Below, in pieces: positions 9,776 to 18,634 of a DNA stretch of 64,000 bases; position 1 is the first letter of the stretch, and every line of letters starts with the position of its first letter. The stretch is taken from assembly GCF_010501065.1 (NCBI RefSeq), contig NZ_QVMM01000001.1, positions 45,083 through 109,082 of the forward strand, written 5' to 3'. The notes beneath the pieces are model-generated. The model was given only the letters and a program-made list of their open reading frames with translations, was not told the DNA's origin and made no database searches. Source of the DNA: Dysgonomonas sp. 216. GTDB lineage: Bacteria > Bacteroidota > Bacteroidia > Bacteroidales > Dysgonomonadaceae. The translations under genes and the position numbers were made by a program.

Positions 9776-11506
9776 ATGCAACAAGAATTCACCCTTAGCC
9801 GTGGCAAGGCTATGATAAATTTTTCGCTTAAATTTTGCGATACCCGACAGAAAATACTAAATAGTTATGGTTTCAGAAAAACGATGGAAGTTTTTGTTCA
9901 GAACCTGAAAAAGAGCGACGTTATCGTATATGACCACTATATGAAGTCGTTCAAAAAAGAGGAAGACTTCGTTAATTCGCTTATCAATGTATTCAAATTT
10001 CTTTCGGTTTGCGAAACCGAAGAAGTGTTGAAAGCAGACTCTACTTTCTCGATATTTTTTGACGACAAGGACTTATTCATAGAACTTATCGAACTTTTAT
10101 ATAAATTTTGGCGTAGAATAGAACGCATATCCATTGTGCGTAACGAGCGTTTGGGAGAAGGGCTTCAAAATGTTCGCTTCACACAGGCAAACGGTTTGTT
10201 TAACGAGTTGTTACTATCTCTTTACCGTCGTGTAGGAGAAACAGTAGCCGGACACCAATATCGTGTTTACCGTCAACGTATTTTAGGTGCAAACGCAGGC
10301 CTTACGCTGAACGATGTATCATGGAATTGCCCGATTGAATATAACGGATTAACGTCAATACCTTTCATTAGTTCGGTAATATTCCATCCCCCATTAATTA
10401 CTTACACCAAACGTAATACAAGAGATGGCATTTTTGAAGAACATCAAACAAACCCTATCGAAAACCTAGCATTAAGCGACGACGACTGGTTAGTATTTCC
10501 TGTTATGGTTGGTAACATGCTTACATTTGTTTATTTCCACAAAGACTTTATCGATCAGGGACTAGGTCTATGCAATTTGTTTGAGTTGGCTAAAGAAAGC
10601 CAATATATAGGCAAAAAACCCGATATCATTTATGTATTCGGATATCCCGACGGACACGAAGAAAAAAGAACTTTTTATTATAAAGACAAGAAAAACGACA
10701 TCCTTATCGGTTACGCAAACTATTGCGACGATATAGATTATTTTGGCTACATGAAAAAGATGCTTCTAACCCTTCACAATGTTAAGCAAATGGAAAACAA
10801 TTGCTTACCAATACACGGGGCTATGGTTAACGTATTATTAACCAACGGAAAAGAAGCAAATGTTATAATAATGGGAGATAGCGGCGCAGGAAAATCGGAA
10901 AGTCTTGAAGCATTCCGTAGCCTGAACGAAAGCTATATCCGCCATATGCGTACAATTTTTGACGATATGGGCTACCTGAAAATAGAAGAAGATGGCACTA
11001 TTAAGGGTTATGGTACAGAAATCGGAGCCTTTGTTCGCATAGACGACCTTGATCCTGCTTACGCTTACGAACAACTAGACCGCGGAATATATTCTAATCC
11101 GGACAAAGTAAATGCACGTATAACTATTCCTGTTTCGACTTACGAAATAATAATGAAAGGCTACAAAGTAGACTATATGCTTTATGCTAATAATTATACA
11201 GATAGCGAACAGAAAGTATGTTTCTTTGACGATCTGGCTAAAGCAATAAAAGTATTTGAAGACGGAGCCCGTAAAGCTAAAGGAACAACTACTGAAAAAG
11301 GATTGGTTAAATCGTACTTCGCTAATCCATTCGGACCTGTACAAGAACGCGATAAGGCCGAGAAACTAGTTCGTCAATATTTTTCGAATATGGAACAAGC
11401 CGGAACAAGAATCGGAGAAATATATACTTCGTTAGCTATTGAAGGACAAACTAAAGATGGTCCACGCAAGGCCGCAGAGGAGTTATTTACTCTAATAAAC
11501 AAATAG
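9776..11506 (+). CDS. P-loop protein related to ATP-dependent PEP carboxykinase/HPr kinase fold
   Basis: 576 residues, no signal peptide or membrane helix. A Walker A loop GDSGAGKS sits at 367-374, preceded by HGAMVNVLL and followed by IFDDMGYL (acidic pair, candidate metal/nucleotide site) and by GYGTEIGAFVRIDDLDP. This P-loop plus DD layout is that of the PEPCK (ATP)/HPr kinase superfamily, in which the loop reads GxxGxGKT/S. The N-terminal 300 residues are not recognisable. It is too divergent to call it a working PEPCK: the usual arginine- and lysine-rich oxaloacetate-binding motifs are not evident. A protein kinase or phosphotransferase role is an alternative. Confidence 0.6.
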   Translation: MQQEFTLSRGKAMINFSLKFCDTRQKILNSYGFRKTMEVFVQNLKKSDVIVYDHYMKSFKKEEDFVNSLINVFKFLSVCETEEVLKADSTFSIFFDDKDLFIELIELLYKFWRRIERISIVRNERLGEGLQNVRFTQANGLFNELLLSLYRRVGETVAGHQYRVYRQRILGANAGLTLNDVSWNCPIEYNGLTSIPFISSVIFHPPLITYTKRNTRDGIFEEHQTNPIENLALSDDDWLVFPVMVGNMLTFVYFHKDFIDQGLGLCNLFELAKESQYIGKKPDIIYVFGYPDGHEEKRTFYYKDKKNDILIGYANYCDDIDYFGYMKKMLLTLHNVKQMENNCLPIHGAMVNVLLTNGKEANVIIMGDSGAGKSESLEAFRSLNESYIRHMRTIFDDMGYLKIEEDGTIKGYGTEIGAFVRIDDLDPAYAYEQLDRGIYSNPDKVNARITIPVSTYEIIMKGYKVDYMLYANNYTDSEQKVCFFDDLAKAIKVFEDGARKAKGTTTEKGLVKSYFANPFGPVQERDKAEKLVRQYFSNMEQAGTRIGEIYTSLAIEGQTKDGPRKAAEELFTLINK

Positions 11507-11530
11507 GAAACAGCCTTTCTAACATAAAAA

Positions 11531-11567
11531 TATCCCGCTTGAAATTTCAAACGGGATATTTTATTTT
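11531..11567. terminator. Bidirectional terminator between convergent genes
   Basis: Stem 11531-11544 / 11545-11558 (TATCCCG arms plus inner TTGAAATTTCAA, one mismatch), T-run on the plus side (11559-11567) and A-run at 11525-11530 for the minus-strand gene. Confidence 0.85.
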
Positions 11568-11584
11568 AAGACTAGTAGGATATA

Positions 11585-14500
11585 TTAATTTACTACAAGT
11601 TTATTTGTTATCACATTTTGTATACCATCTGTTATCTTTACCAGATAAACACCTTTTTGAGTCAGGTTATCAATAACCACAGGATACGTTGAAGGTTTTA
11701 TAGACCGAACAACTTCGCCTAACGCATTTACAAGCTCTACCTGTAAGTTGTTTTTTTGCACTTCGTTCAGATTACAGTTTATCTCCACACTTCCATTAAC
11801 CTTAACAGGGTTAGGATATAACGAGAATGACGAAGAAACTATATCGGGTGTTATAGCAACCTCCGATTTATTAATTTCCTCTTCGGTTAAAGCTATATTA
11901 TATAATTTAAAATCATCAATAGTTCCGCAATAATCGATATTATCGCCTGCTACACCCGAATCCCACCATTGCGTACGTCCTATATAGTTCCGCTTTGTTG
12001 CTGCAACACCACAAAGCTCATACGGTTCGCGGGTAATTGCAGTAGAAGATGCAGTCATTGTGCCGTTCACATATATTTTTGTGGTTTTTGTTTTCGCATC
12101 AAACGTAAAAGCCACCTTCGATTCTTTTCCCGACTCTAACTGTTTGTTCGAATTAATAAGCACTGTTGATCCTCCGTTATACTTATATCCTGCAGTAAGA
12201 GCACTTCCTCTGCCCAAAAGACTGTTGGAAGAGGCCGAGCCGAAATCGTACAAACGAGGTTGTTTATTTAAGTGAACAGGATGTACGGTTAGTATAAAAG
12301 TATAACTTCTTATATCGTCAATAATCCCATTCGGAGCCATAGCATAACCATTTGTAAAAAACCCCGAAGCCGTATTTGCCGTCATATTAAGAGTCCCGTC
12401 AATTTGAGCGCTACCGTAAACAGTTGCATCATTTCCGTTTCCCGATTTATCAGCTACATAATTCACTCCATCTTTTGTATACAAATCGTCGGTCTCAAAT
12501 TCGTAAAACAACACCTTATTGTTTTCTATATTTCGGGGCATCACTGTTACATCAAACGTTTTTTCAAGGTCTCCAATCTTTGCTATTAACCGAACCGCTG
12601 TGGCTGAAACCGGAAGTGTAACAAGTCCTGTGTTCGACACAACATTTGTATTATTTGAAGTCCAACTTACAGCTGAACCTGCAACCGTTTTAGCTTTCAG
12701 AACAATATCGCTGTACACATACCGAGGAACTTCCAAAGCTTCTATATCAGCTTTTGCCGGAAGGCTGGAATCTAAAACATAAGTAGTCGTAATTTCCGAC
12801 AACGATTTTATTTCATTCTGATTCAAAGCCCTGTCGTATACACGACAATCTTCAACCCAACCGATAAATCCACCGACAGAAACATCATTTAAGGAAAGAT
12901 TTTCGATCTCTACATATTGGTCTATAAGTCCGTTTATATAAGTCCGAAGCACTCCGTTATCGTAAGTGATTGCAAGATTGAAAAATTCGAATTTAGTTGG
13001 AGTATACCATTCGCCGCCTGTACCCCTATTAGCAGTTTTCCACACATCGGAATTTCCCAACAAGTTAGAACTATTATATTTTACATTACCAACAGTAATT
13101 ACAGGTTTTACCGTATTCTCATCCAGCGAATATGTTATATCTCCAAATGCAAGGATGTTCCCTTTATATGCTCCTTTATAAATATAAGGAGAAAGAACTA
13201 TAGAAAATGCGCCTGTGCTTTGTGCCGATAGAACAGCATTTGTAGTAGTGGTTGACAACAATACCCCTTTATCTGTTTCTGCAGTACCTTGCACCTCTCC
13301 GTCAAACTGTTCGTTAACCAAAAGTCCTCCGTCTAAATCTATGGAGCCTAAAGGATGCTCATAATCGCAATGTATAGCTGTAGGATAGCCCAATGGTCTG
13401 GTCGAACTAACAATCCAGTCATAATAATCTCCATGCATCCAAGTCAATTTCAAATCCGAATTTTTAGAGTTCGGAATAACGTAAGGTCTTATATTATTCT
13501 TGGTCGAATTTTTAGTAATTTGCTCAGTATTTTCAAGCTCGCCATTTGCATTTACCGTGTACTTTACTATTTCATATACTTTTCCGTTATCACCTGTAAC
13601 GGGCACAGAACAGTACATAACATTGGCATTATTCTTATCAATAGCCATTCCCCCACTGTAACACATTTCGAGGCCTGCTGATTGATGGAAATGTCCGCCT
13701 CCGTTTGCTAAGAATGTTTTTTTCCATTCAGTACCTGTCCATTTAGCATAATAATAATCGTGCGAAGTTTTGCCACTATTTATACGCACCATTGCTACAA
13801 CAGGAGCACCGTTGTAGCCTTCCATAACTTCCCATACCCAGTCGCGATACGACGCATTGTCAACAACTGCTTCAGGATTTGCATTAGCATAGGTACTTGT
13901 AGCACTAACACTATGTGTTCCATTAGCAATAGTTGATAACACTTTTCCTTTTACATCCTTTAATTCTAAAGTATTTACATCAATATAATTGTAATAAACA
14001 TAATTCGGATTCTGATTATCAGGGTGAGCCGTTGTATAGGTCATCAATATTTTATCCGTTCCGTTAGACGCGTATTTTGCATAAGGCCGAGCACCTGTCG
14101 ACTGTACTATCTGGTAAGGTCCCCATGTAAAATCAACATTATCATCTTCGTCAGGAATATTAAGCTGTGCAATTGTAGGATGCCAGTTTATACCCCTCCA
14201 GCACAAGTATATATGATTGGGATCGTCCGATAATATAAAGGGAGACGGATAAGTGGTATTGTGCGAAGTTATAAGTTTTTTCTCTGCACCAAGAGTTGTT
14301 ATATCTCCCGGTTTTTGCGAAATACGATAATAAAAGCAAGCCTCATCGGTATGTCTCGAATAAAATATCATAACTCTTTCGTCAGGCAATACCAAAAATG
14401 TTGGATTGTTATGATCGTCTGGTTGAAAATACGACCTTATTAAAACCTCGCTGGTTATTCCTGTCAGAAAATCGTATTGCATAGCTTTTATATTTCCGTG

Positions 14501-14704
14501 AACATCTATATAACCAATATATGTTTTATTTATGGTTCCCTCTTCATTCTCGTAATGAGTGGCTCTGGGATCGGCAAACCAACACCAAGCCCCCTTTGTT
14601 GTAACTACTGCACCTTCGTAAGTATCCGAATCGCTAAAAGTGTATGCCCCAATAAAACTAACAGAGCATAAATAAATAGCTAAGAATGTAAATAATTTCT
14701 TCAT
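11585..14704 (-). CDS. BNR_4/LamG multidomain secreted protein with T9SS sorting domain (putative polysaccharide lyase/hydrolase)
   Basis: 1039 residues. Signal peptide 1-20 (ends IGAYTF). Residues about 35-450 look like the BNR_4 beta-propeller (GAWCWFADPRA, YPSPFIL, GGHFHQSAG, PYVIPNS) found in ulvan-lyase-type polysaccharide lyases and uncharacterised gut relatives. Two LamG/concanavalin-like domains follow (about 470-660 and 755-940; VEDCRVYDRALNQNEI and DDFKLYNIALTEEEI are their typical ends), separated by a bacterial Ig-like domain (about 675-750, SWTSNNTNVVSNTG). Residues 951-1039 are a T9SS type A sorting domain (FSLYPNPV start, KGVYLVKI end). The protein is therefore exported and probably surface-attached. 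Substrate unknown; no SusC/SusD pair is adjacent. Confidence 0.8.
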   Translation of the reverse strand: MKKLFTFLAIYLCSVSFIGAYTFSDSDTYEGAVVTTKGAWCWFADPRATHYENEEGTINKTYIGYIDVHGNIKAMQYDFLTGITSEVLIRSYFQPDDHNNPTFLVLPDERVMIFYSRHTDEACFYYRISQKPGDITTLGAEKKLITSHNTTYPSPFILSDDPNHIYLCWRGINWHPTIAQLNIPDEDDNVDFTWGPYQIVQSTGARPYAKYASNGTDKILMTYTTAHPDNQNPNYVYYNYIDVNTLELKDVKGKVLSTIANGTHSVSATSTYANANPEAVVDNASYRDWVWEVMEGYNGAPVVAMVRINSGKTSHDYYYAKWTGTEWKKTFLANGGGHFHQSAGLEMCYSGGMAIDKNNANVMYCSVPVTGDNGKVYEIVKYTVNANGELENTEQITKNSTKNNIRPYVIPNSKNSDLKLTWMHGDYYDWIVSSTRPLGYPTAIHCDYEHPLGSIDLDGGLLVNEQFDGEVQGTAETDKGVLLSTTTTNAVLSAQSTGAFSIVLSPYIYKGAYKGNILAFGDITYSLDENTVKPVITVGNVKYNSSNLLGNSDVWKTANRGTGGEWYTPTKFEFFNLAITYDNGVLRTYINGLIDQYVEIENLSLNDVSVGGFIGWVEDCRVYDRALNQNEIKSLSEITTTYVLDSSLPAKADIEALEVPRYVYSDIVLKAKTVAGSAVSWTSNNTNVVSNTGLVTLPVSATAVRLIAKIGDLEKTFDVTVMPRNIENNKVLFYEFETDDLYTKDGVNYVADKSGNGNDATVYGSAQIDGTLNMTANTASGFFTNGYAMAPNGIIDDIRSYTFILTVHPVHLNKQPRLYDFGSASSNSLLGRGSALTAGYKYNGGSTVLINSNKQLESGKESKVAFTFDAKTKTTKIYVNGTMTASSTAITREPYELCGVAATKRNYIGRTQWWDSGVAGDNIDYCGTIDDFKLYNIALTEEEINKSEVAITPDIVSSSFSLYPNPVKVNGSVEINCNLNEVQKNNLQVELVNALGEVVRSIKPSTYPVVIDNLTQKGVYLVKITDGIQNVITNKLVVN

Positions 14705-14845
14705 AGGTTAAATGTCTTTATTTATTCATGGTTATCAAATTCTCTTTTAATCCATTTTAATACAAAGAAAATAATTTGAATATTAGACAAAGGGGGATAA
14801 ATCGTTCAATAAGGTTATTTTGTGGTTCAGCATCACTTATATAAA

Positions 14846-14881
14846 CAAAAAAAAGCTATTCCCTTTTTAGGAAATAGCTTT
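14846..14881 (-). terminator. Intrinsic terminator after the 14907 lipoprotein
   Basis: Arms 14852-14862 and 14870-14881 (AAAGCTATT... with one bulge); the A-run 14846-14854 provides the U-tract on the minus strand. Confidence 0.8.
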
Positions 14882-14906
14882 TACACTATTGCTATAGTTT
14901 AATCTC

Positions 14907-15440
14907 TTATTTGAATGATTTGAAAGTTGGCTCAATCATTGGATAGTAAATATCTTTAACCGAGCTTTCATATTTAAGAATACCGGTTACAATCTCGCCA
15001 TTACTCAAAATAGTTTTTTGATAAAAAACAGTCTTGCTACCAATAACAACCCCCATTATTATATAATTGGTTGTATTGAATGCTTTGTAACTTATATCGA
15101 AGTTTTCGTTAGCAATATCCTTTTCGTATGCATCTTTTATAGTTGCATTATCTCTTGTTATTGTTCCGTCAAGATTTCCAACGGCAACTCTCAATGTACA
15201 AAGGCTGTCTGTCGACAAAAACTCTTGTCCTTTTCCATCAAATTCGCCTTGAGGAATCATCATATCAGCCGGATATTTGATGCAGAATTTATACTCTTCG
15301 TTGCAATAAGTTCCGGGTGTTACTCTTCTTGTACTGTCTTGATCTGTGCCATTTTTATCTTTATCAGACTTAGATCCACAGCTTGAAAACGAAAAAGTAA
15401 TCAGGCAAAAAGCGGCAAATACAGTTAATAAATACTTCAT
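14907..15440 (-). CDS. Lipoprotein of unknown function
   Basis: 177 residues. Lipoprotein signal with lipobox SFSSC (cysteine 21), then a short charged linker (SKSDKDKNGTDQ). The mature part has a beta-rich pattern (YKFCIKYPADMMIP, LRVAVGNLDG, YIIMGVVIGSKTVFYQKTIL) like small PsbP/Mog1-type envelope domains that also begin with a FCIKYP-like strand and follow a lipid anchor; this is a resemblance, not an assignment. Single gene with its own terminator. Confidence 0.7.
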   Translation of the reverse strand: MKYLLTVFAAFCLITFSFSSCGSKSDKDKNGTDQDSTRRVTPGTYCNEEYKFCIKYPADMMIPQGEFDGKGQEFLSTDSLCTLRVAVGNLDGTITRDNATIKDAYEKDIANENFDISYKAFNTTNYIIMGVVIGSKTVFYQKTILSNGEIVTGILKYESSVKDIYYPMIEPTFKSFK

Positions 15441-15544
15441 AATTTAATCAGGTTTTGGGTTAATTTAAAGCATAAAGATACATCTTTTCTGTAAAAAACA
15501 AAAGCTATAGCCCTTACAAGCATTATTTCTGATAATAAATAAAC

Positions 15545-15552
15545 TATCTTTG
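15545..15552 (+). promoter_or_regulatory. -7 box for the exported deformylase
   Basis: TATCTTTG, an exact TAnnTTTG, 18 bp before the ATG at 15571. The implied transcript start lies beyond the in-frame TTG at 15550, which argues that translation starts at 15571 or 15574. Confidence 0.65.
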
Positions 15553-15570
15553 ACTCCTTGTTGTTATTTT

Positions 15571-16191
15571 ATGATGCACATATATTTTAAAATCGTTTTA
15601 TTAATAATGGCTATATCAGCCATGTATACGAACAAAGCAATGGCACAATTTACAGAAAAAGAAAAAATTATAATAAACAGCAACACCCTAAATACGCCAT
15701 TCAAGGTTTTGAGCGTTTATAATGAGGAAGAGGAGATACAACTTCGAACAAAATCGGAAGATATTGATATAGATGTAGATTCCATTCTTTTAAATACACT
15801 TATCGAGCGAATGAAAGTTACGCTGGATGAAGAAATGGGAGTTGGGTTAGCCGCTCCACAAGTAGGAATAATGAAAAATATTTTCCTATTTGTTCGAATA
15901 GATTTACCGGATGAACCTGTTGCTGTTGCTATAAATCCACGTATACTAAACCATGCAGATAAACTTATATGTTTCGACGGAGACGGCTGTTTATCAGTAC
16001 CGGGACAAAGCGGCGACTCGATGCGCTATCCTTGGATCGAAGTAGAATACATAAATGAAAAAGGGGAGTTAATTCGAGAAAAATTATACGGACACAGCAG
16101 GCAAGACAACTTTGTTGCAGTTATTTTCCAGCACGAGTTCGATCATCTTCAAGGCATCCTTTACACGGATAAACTTTGTGAAGATCAATAA
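15571..16191 (+). CDS. Peptide deformylase homologue with signal peptide
   Basis: 206 residues from ATG 15571. All three deformylase motifs are present: GVGLAAPQ at 90-97, DGCLSVP around C140 (usual form EGCLS, here D for E), and HEFDH at 188-192, which give the Cys-His-His metal site and the catalytic glutamate. Cytoplasmic deformylases have no leader, but here residues 1-26 form a signal peptide (hydrophobic FKIVLLIMAISAMY, cleavage after NKAMA), so the enzyme should be exported. Its substrate in the envelope is unclear; formylated peptides or another amide are possible. Single gene. Confidence 0.8.
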   Translation: MMHIYFKIVLLIMAISAMYTNKAMAQFTEKEKIIINSNTLNTPFKVLSVYNEEEEIQLRTKSEDIDIDVDSILLNTLIERMKVTLDEEMGVGLAAPQVGIMKNIFLFVRIDLPDEPVAVAINPRILNHADKLICFDGDGCLSVPGQSGDSMRYPWIEVEYINEKGELIREKLYGHSRQDNFVAVIFQHEFDHLQGILYTDKLCEDQ

Positions 16192-16197
16192 CAACTA

Positions 16198-16410
16198 TCA
16201 AACACGCCTGATTACAGTTATAATTACAAAGAGAGCTATAATAAACACGGCTCCACCTATAGCCGATATACATGCCATTTTCGACTTTTCGGGATAATCG
16301 TCTTTATTTATATAATAAAGTACAGCACCAACTATAGGCAAGCAATAAGATAATACTGCTAAGCCCGCATCTATATCATCACGTTTATCTTCCTCTTCGT
16401 AATTATCCAT
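16198..16410 (-). CDS. Small two-helix membrane protein, end of the E1/JAMM operon
   Basis: 70 residues: acidic N-terminus (DNYEEEDKRDD), two membrane helices (about 15-33 and 47-67), and a short KDDYPEKSKMA loop. This layout resembles the small DUF4870/TM2-like membrane proteins that accompany GYF_2-type domains in Bacteroidota. Last gene of the minus-strand run that starts at 22672; 33 bp after the preceding gene. A -7-like box TATCTTTG (minus strand, 16430-16437) just upstream could also start a separate transcript. No function can be assigned. Confidence 0.6.
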   Translation of the reverse strand: MDNYEEEDKRDDIDAGLAVLSYCLPIVGAVLYYINKDDYPEKSKMACISAIGGAVFIIALFVIITVIRRV

Positions 16411-16443
16411 ACATCTTCAATATTCTCCACAAAGATAGAGAAA

Positions 16444-16743
16444 TTATGCAACATCAGAGCTTGAAAGAGTTACATTGATTATAAAAACCAATAATATAAA
16501 AAAGGAGCCATAAAAGAATGACTTAAGAGCCGTTTTCGCCTTTCGTGGAGCTCTGTTCAGGTATAGGAAAAAAAGAAACAAGCCAAAAACGGGTATAAAA
16601 AATGATATCAAAATAAGATGTTCCGGCAAGCGTTTCGAGCTCATTCTGCGAGCTTTATGACGAACATTATAATAATGAGATCCTTCGACCACCGCTGCTA
16701 TTTCTGCAACTTTCACCTCTTCCTGACCATCCAAACACTCCAT
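16444..16743 (-). CDS. Small membrane protein of unknown function
   Basis: 99 residues. A soluble, basic N-terminal half (residues 1-45, with SHYYNVRHKARRMSS) is followed by two membrane helices (about 44-61 and 74-92) joined by a basic loop (NRAPRKAKTALK). It shares with the neighbouring small proteins the pattern of two helices around a short KAK-type loop. Lies 27 bp after the DUF2085 gene and 33 bp before the 70-residue protein. No family recognised. Confidence 0.6.
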   Translation of the reverse strand: MECLDGQEEVKVAEIAAVVEGSHYYNVRHKARRMSSKRLPEHLILISFFIPVFGLFLFFLYLNRAPRKAKTALKSFFYGSFFILLVFIINVTLSSSDVA

Positions 16744-16770
16744 AAAACAAATATTACTATTTTATATTTT

Positions 16771-17112
16771 CTATCTAATTATCTCCAGAACAAAGAAACC
16801 AATACTTTCACCGATTATCGACATTATGGACATTGCCCCTATACCGGCACAAAAACCAGTCGTTACGCGTATAAAATTATTACTTTCTCTTTTACAATAT
16901 GCCTGAGTCAATCCGTCAACAACAGTTGGCAATAATAATAAACATGAAAACCAAAAATTAATGGATATCAAGCTAAAAGCAAAAGGTATTATTGACAAAT
17001 ACCCCATATAGACACCCGTACATCTTGCACAAACCGGAAATTGTTTCCCTCTAAAAAAAAATGAGCGTTCGGGCATCCGATGACAAAAAACAAATTTGAG
17101 TTTTTCTGGCAT
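16771..17112 (-). CDS. DUF2085 predicted membrane protein
   Basis: 113 residues. The N-terminus carries the DUF2085 signature: CHRMPERSFFFRGKQFPVC followed by ARCTGVYMG, with cysteines at 10, 28 and 31 that could bind metal or form the domain core. Three membrane helices follow, with the D/G-containing segment VVDGLTQAY between the second and third. Function of DUF2085 is not known. It sits in the tail of the E1/JAMM operon, 109 bp after the previous gene, with a possible own -7 box. Confidence 0.75.
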   Translation of the reverse strand: MPEKLKFVFCHRMPERSFFFRGKQFPVCARCTGVYMGYLSIIPFAFSLISINFWFSCLLLLPTVVDGLTQAYCKRESNNFIRVTTGFCAGIGAMSIMSIIGESIGFFVLEIIR

Positions 17113-17155
17113 TATTCCACTTCTTCTTTATCAACAATAAAGCGTCAGGACTACG

Positions 17156-17163
17156 CAAAGATA
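17156..17163 (-). promoter_or_regulatory. Candidate internal -7 box
   Basis: Minus-strand TATCTTTG, 43 bp before the DUF2085 start; no TTG at -33. It could give separate expression of the small membrane protein genes. Confidence 0.35.
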
Positions 17164-17221
17164 ATATTCGATTTTATAAAATGTATTTTTTACACGAAAA
17201 AAAATTATCCGATATTCTTTT

Positions 17222-17479
17222 TCACAATTTTGTAATTACTATTATAGTAACAACAATCAGTATACAAATAAGAGTAGTTGCCCCCGATTGTTTCGCACGT
17301 TCTTTATATCCTCTTAATTTATACAGGAAGAATAAAAAGATACCTACCGTAAAGAACGAAAAAATATTGCCCAATATAATCCACAATATATCGGCAGCAG
17401 AAAGTTCGAGATTTTCCCTGTTTATTTCATTTGGGTCTTTATCTCTTATTATTTCACCGTATTCGTTTATTTTTACCAT
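17222..17479 (-). CDS. Small two-helix membrane protein
   Basis: 85 residues from ATG 17479 (an in-frame TTG at 17485 is less likely). Acidic N-terminus about 30 long (DKDPNEINRENLE), two membrane helices (about 29-50 and 64-83) and a basic loop (KLRGYKERAKQ). Starts within 7 bp of the E1 stop codon, so translation is probably coupled to E1. No known family; it has the same layout as the other small proteins at 16198 and 16444. Confidence 0.6.
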   Translation of the reverse strand: MVKINEYGEIIRDKDPNEINRENLELSAADILWIILGNIFSFFTVGIFLFFLYKLRGYKERAKQSGATTLICILIVVTIIVITKL

Positions 17480-17485
17480 CCTCAA

Positions 17486-18625
17486 TTATTCTTCGCTGTC
17501 GTTAATTACTGGAGCACGAGGCACCTCAATACTTGTTGTTACTTGTAGTGGATAAGAAAATATCTCGGCATTATCGCCTCCTATTTTCGGGTTATTAGTA
17601 TTACACACTAGTGTAAATTGTGACAAATTATTTATTAAACGTGGCGTATACCGATCGTTGTCTATGTTCAGTATATCTAAAGCCAACTTAACTGCTATTG
17701 TTGTTACAAAGTTTATATCGACAGAGATTCCCGGTTCAAATATAGCCTTTTCCAAATCTTCCTCATTGGTATAAAACTTTTTATTCTGGTTTACCCTCCC
17801 CGATAAGCCTCCGATTGCATACATCAGGTCGGAATAATCTGGCATTCCGGTTGGCAAGCAATAAAATATCTCTCCGGCAAAGGCCCTTTCCCAACAACCA
17901 ACCGACATTAACGGCATACCTACTTCCTTCGCAATCTGATTGGCATACAAATCTCCCTCCCGATTATCGGCACCTCCAACTACTATTGTGTTCTTATCGC
18001 AAAACGAATCAAATACACTCAACGGCACCTCCTGCACCGTACATGCCTGAGTAACAATTTCGGCCTTCGGATTAATTTGTAATATGCGTTCTTTCAGGGC
18101 ATCGACTTTAAGTTTCCCGACGTCTAAAATACCACACTGATGCCTGCTTATATTATGGTATGCAAATATATCGTTATCTATAAGCAAAAAACGGCCGACT
18201 CCTGCTCTCGCTAACTCTAGGGCAAAAAGGCTGCCTACCGAACCGCATCCGATAAACATTGCTCCTTTTTTCAACATAATATCAGACTCAAGAATCCCCG
18301 TGTTTCTCGAAAATATATCTAATTTCAATGAATATGGTTCTTTCTTGCATTTTTTTCCATCTGCATCTATAAAACAAAGTTCATTTGCTTCAAAGTAACC
18401 ATATAATTGACCTTCCGTTGGCAGTTCTTCTGGTTTCGCCCCAAATATCTCGCCTATACATTTAACTTCAGGAAAATTATTATCAGGATGAAGATAAGAT
18501 ATTATATTATAATAGTTTGTAGTATCAATATATATGCCATAAAACTTACCTAGAATCTTTTCCGACTCTAATTCGGCCGGAAAACTAACAGTAGGTTTAC
18601 GCTTACGCATCAATAGCTTTGCCAT
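17486..18625 (-). CDS. ThiF/E1-like adenylyltransferase
   Basis: 379 residues. The nucleotide site GCGSVGS is at 126-132, after RNTGILESDIM, and is followed by ARAGVGRFLLIDND (D150, D152), the NISRH arginine-finger region (N158, R161), and GGADNREGD (D220), all hallmarks of E1/MoeB/ThiF adenylating enzymes, which activate the C-terminus of a ubiquitin-like protein as the acyl-adenylate. C244 in the VGCWERAFAGEIF segment is a possible thioester cysteine, not proven. The first about 110 residues are an extra domain not seen in MoeB. It lies 9 bp after the PrsW gene in an operon with a JAMM peptidase, which supports a role in Ub-like conjugation rather than cofactor synthesis. Confidence 0.85.
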   Translation of the reverse strand: MAKLLMRKRKPTVSFPAELESEKILGKFYGIYIDTTNYYNIISYLHPDNNFPEVKCIGEIFGAKPEELPTEGQLYGYFEANELCFIDADGKKCKKEPYSLKLDIFSRNTGILESDIMLKKGAMFIGCGSVGSLFALELARAGVGRFLLIDNDIFAYHNISRHQCGILDVGKLKVDALKERILQINPKAEIVTQACTVQEVPLSVFDSFCDKNTIVVGGADNREGDLYANQIAKEVGMPLMSVGCWERAFAGEIFYCLPTGMPDYSDLMYAIGGLSGRVNQNKKFYTNEEDLEKAIFEPGISVDINFVTTIAVKLALDILNIDNDRYTPRLINNLSQFTLVCNTNNPKIGGDNAEIFSYPLQVTTSIEVPRAPVINDSEE

Positions 18626-18634
18626 TATGTATAT

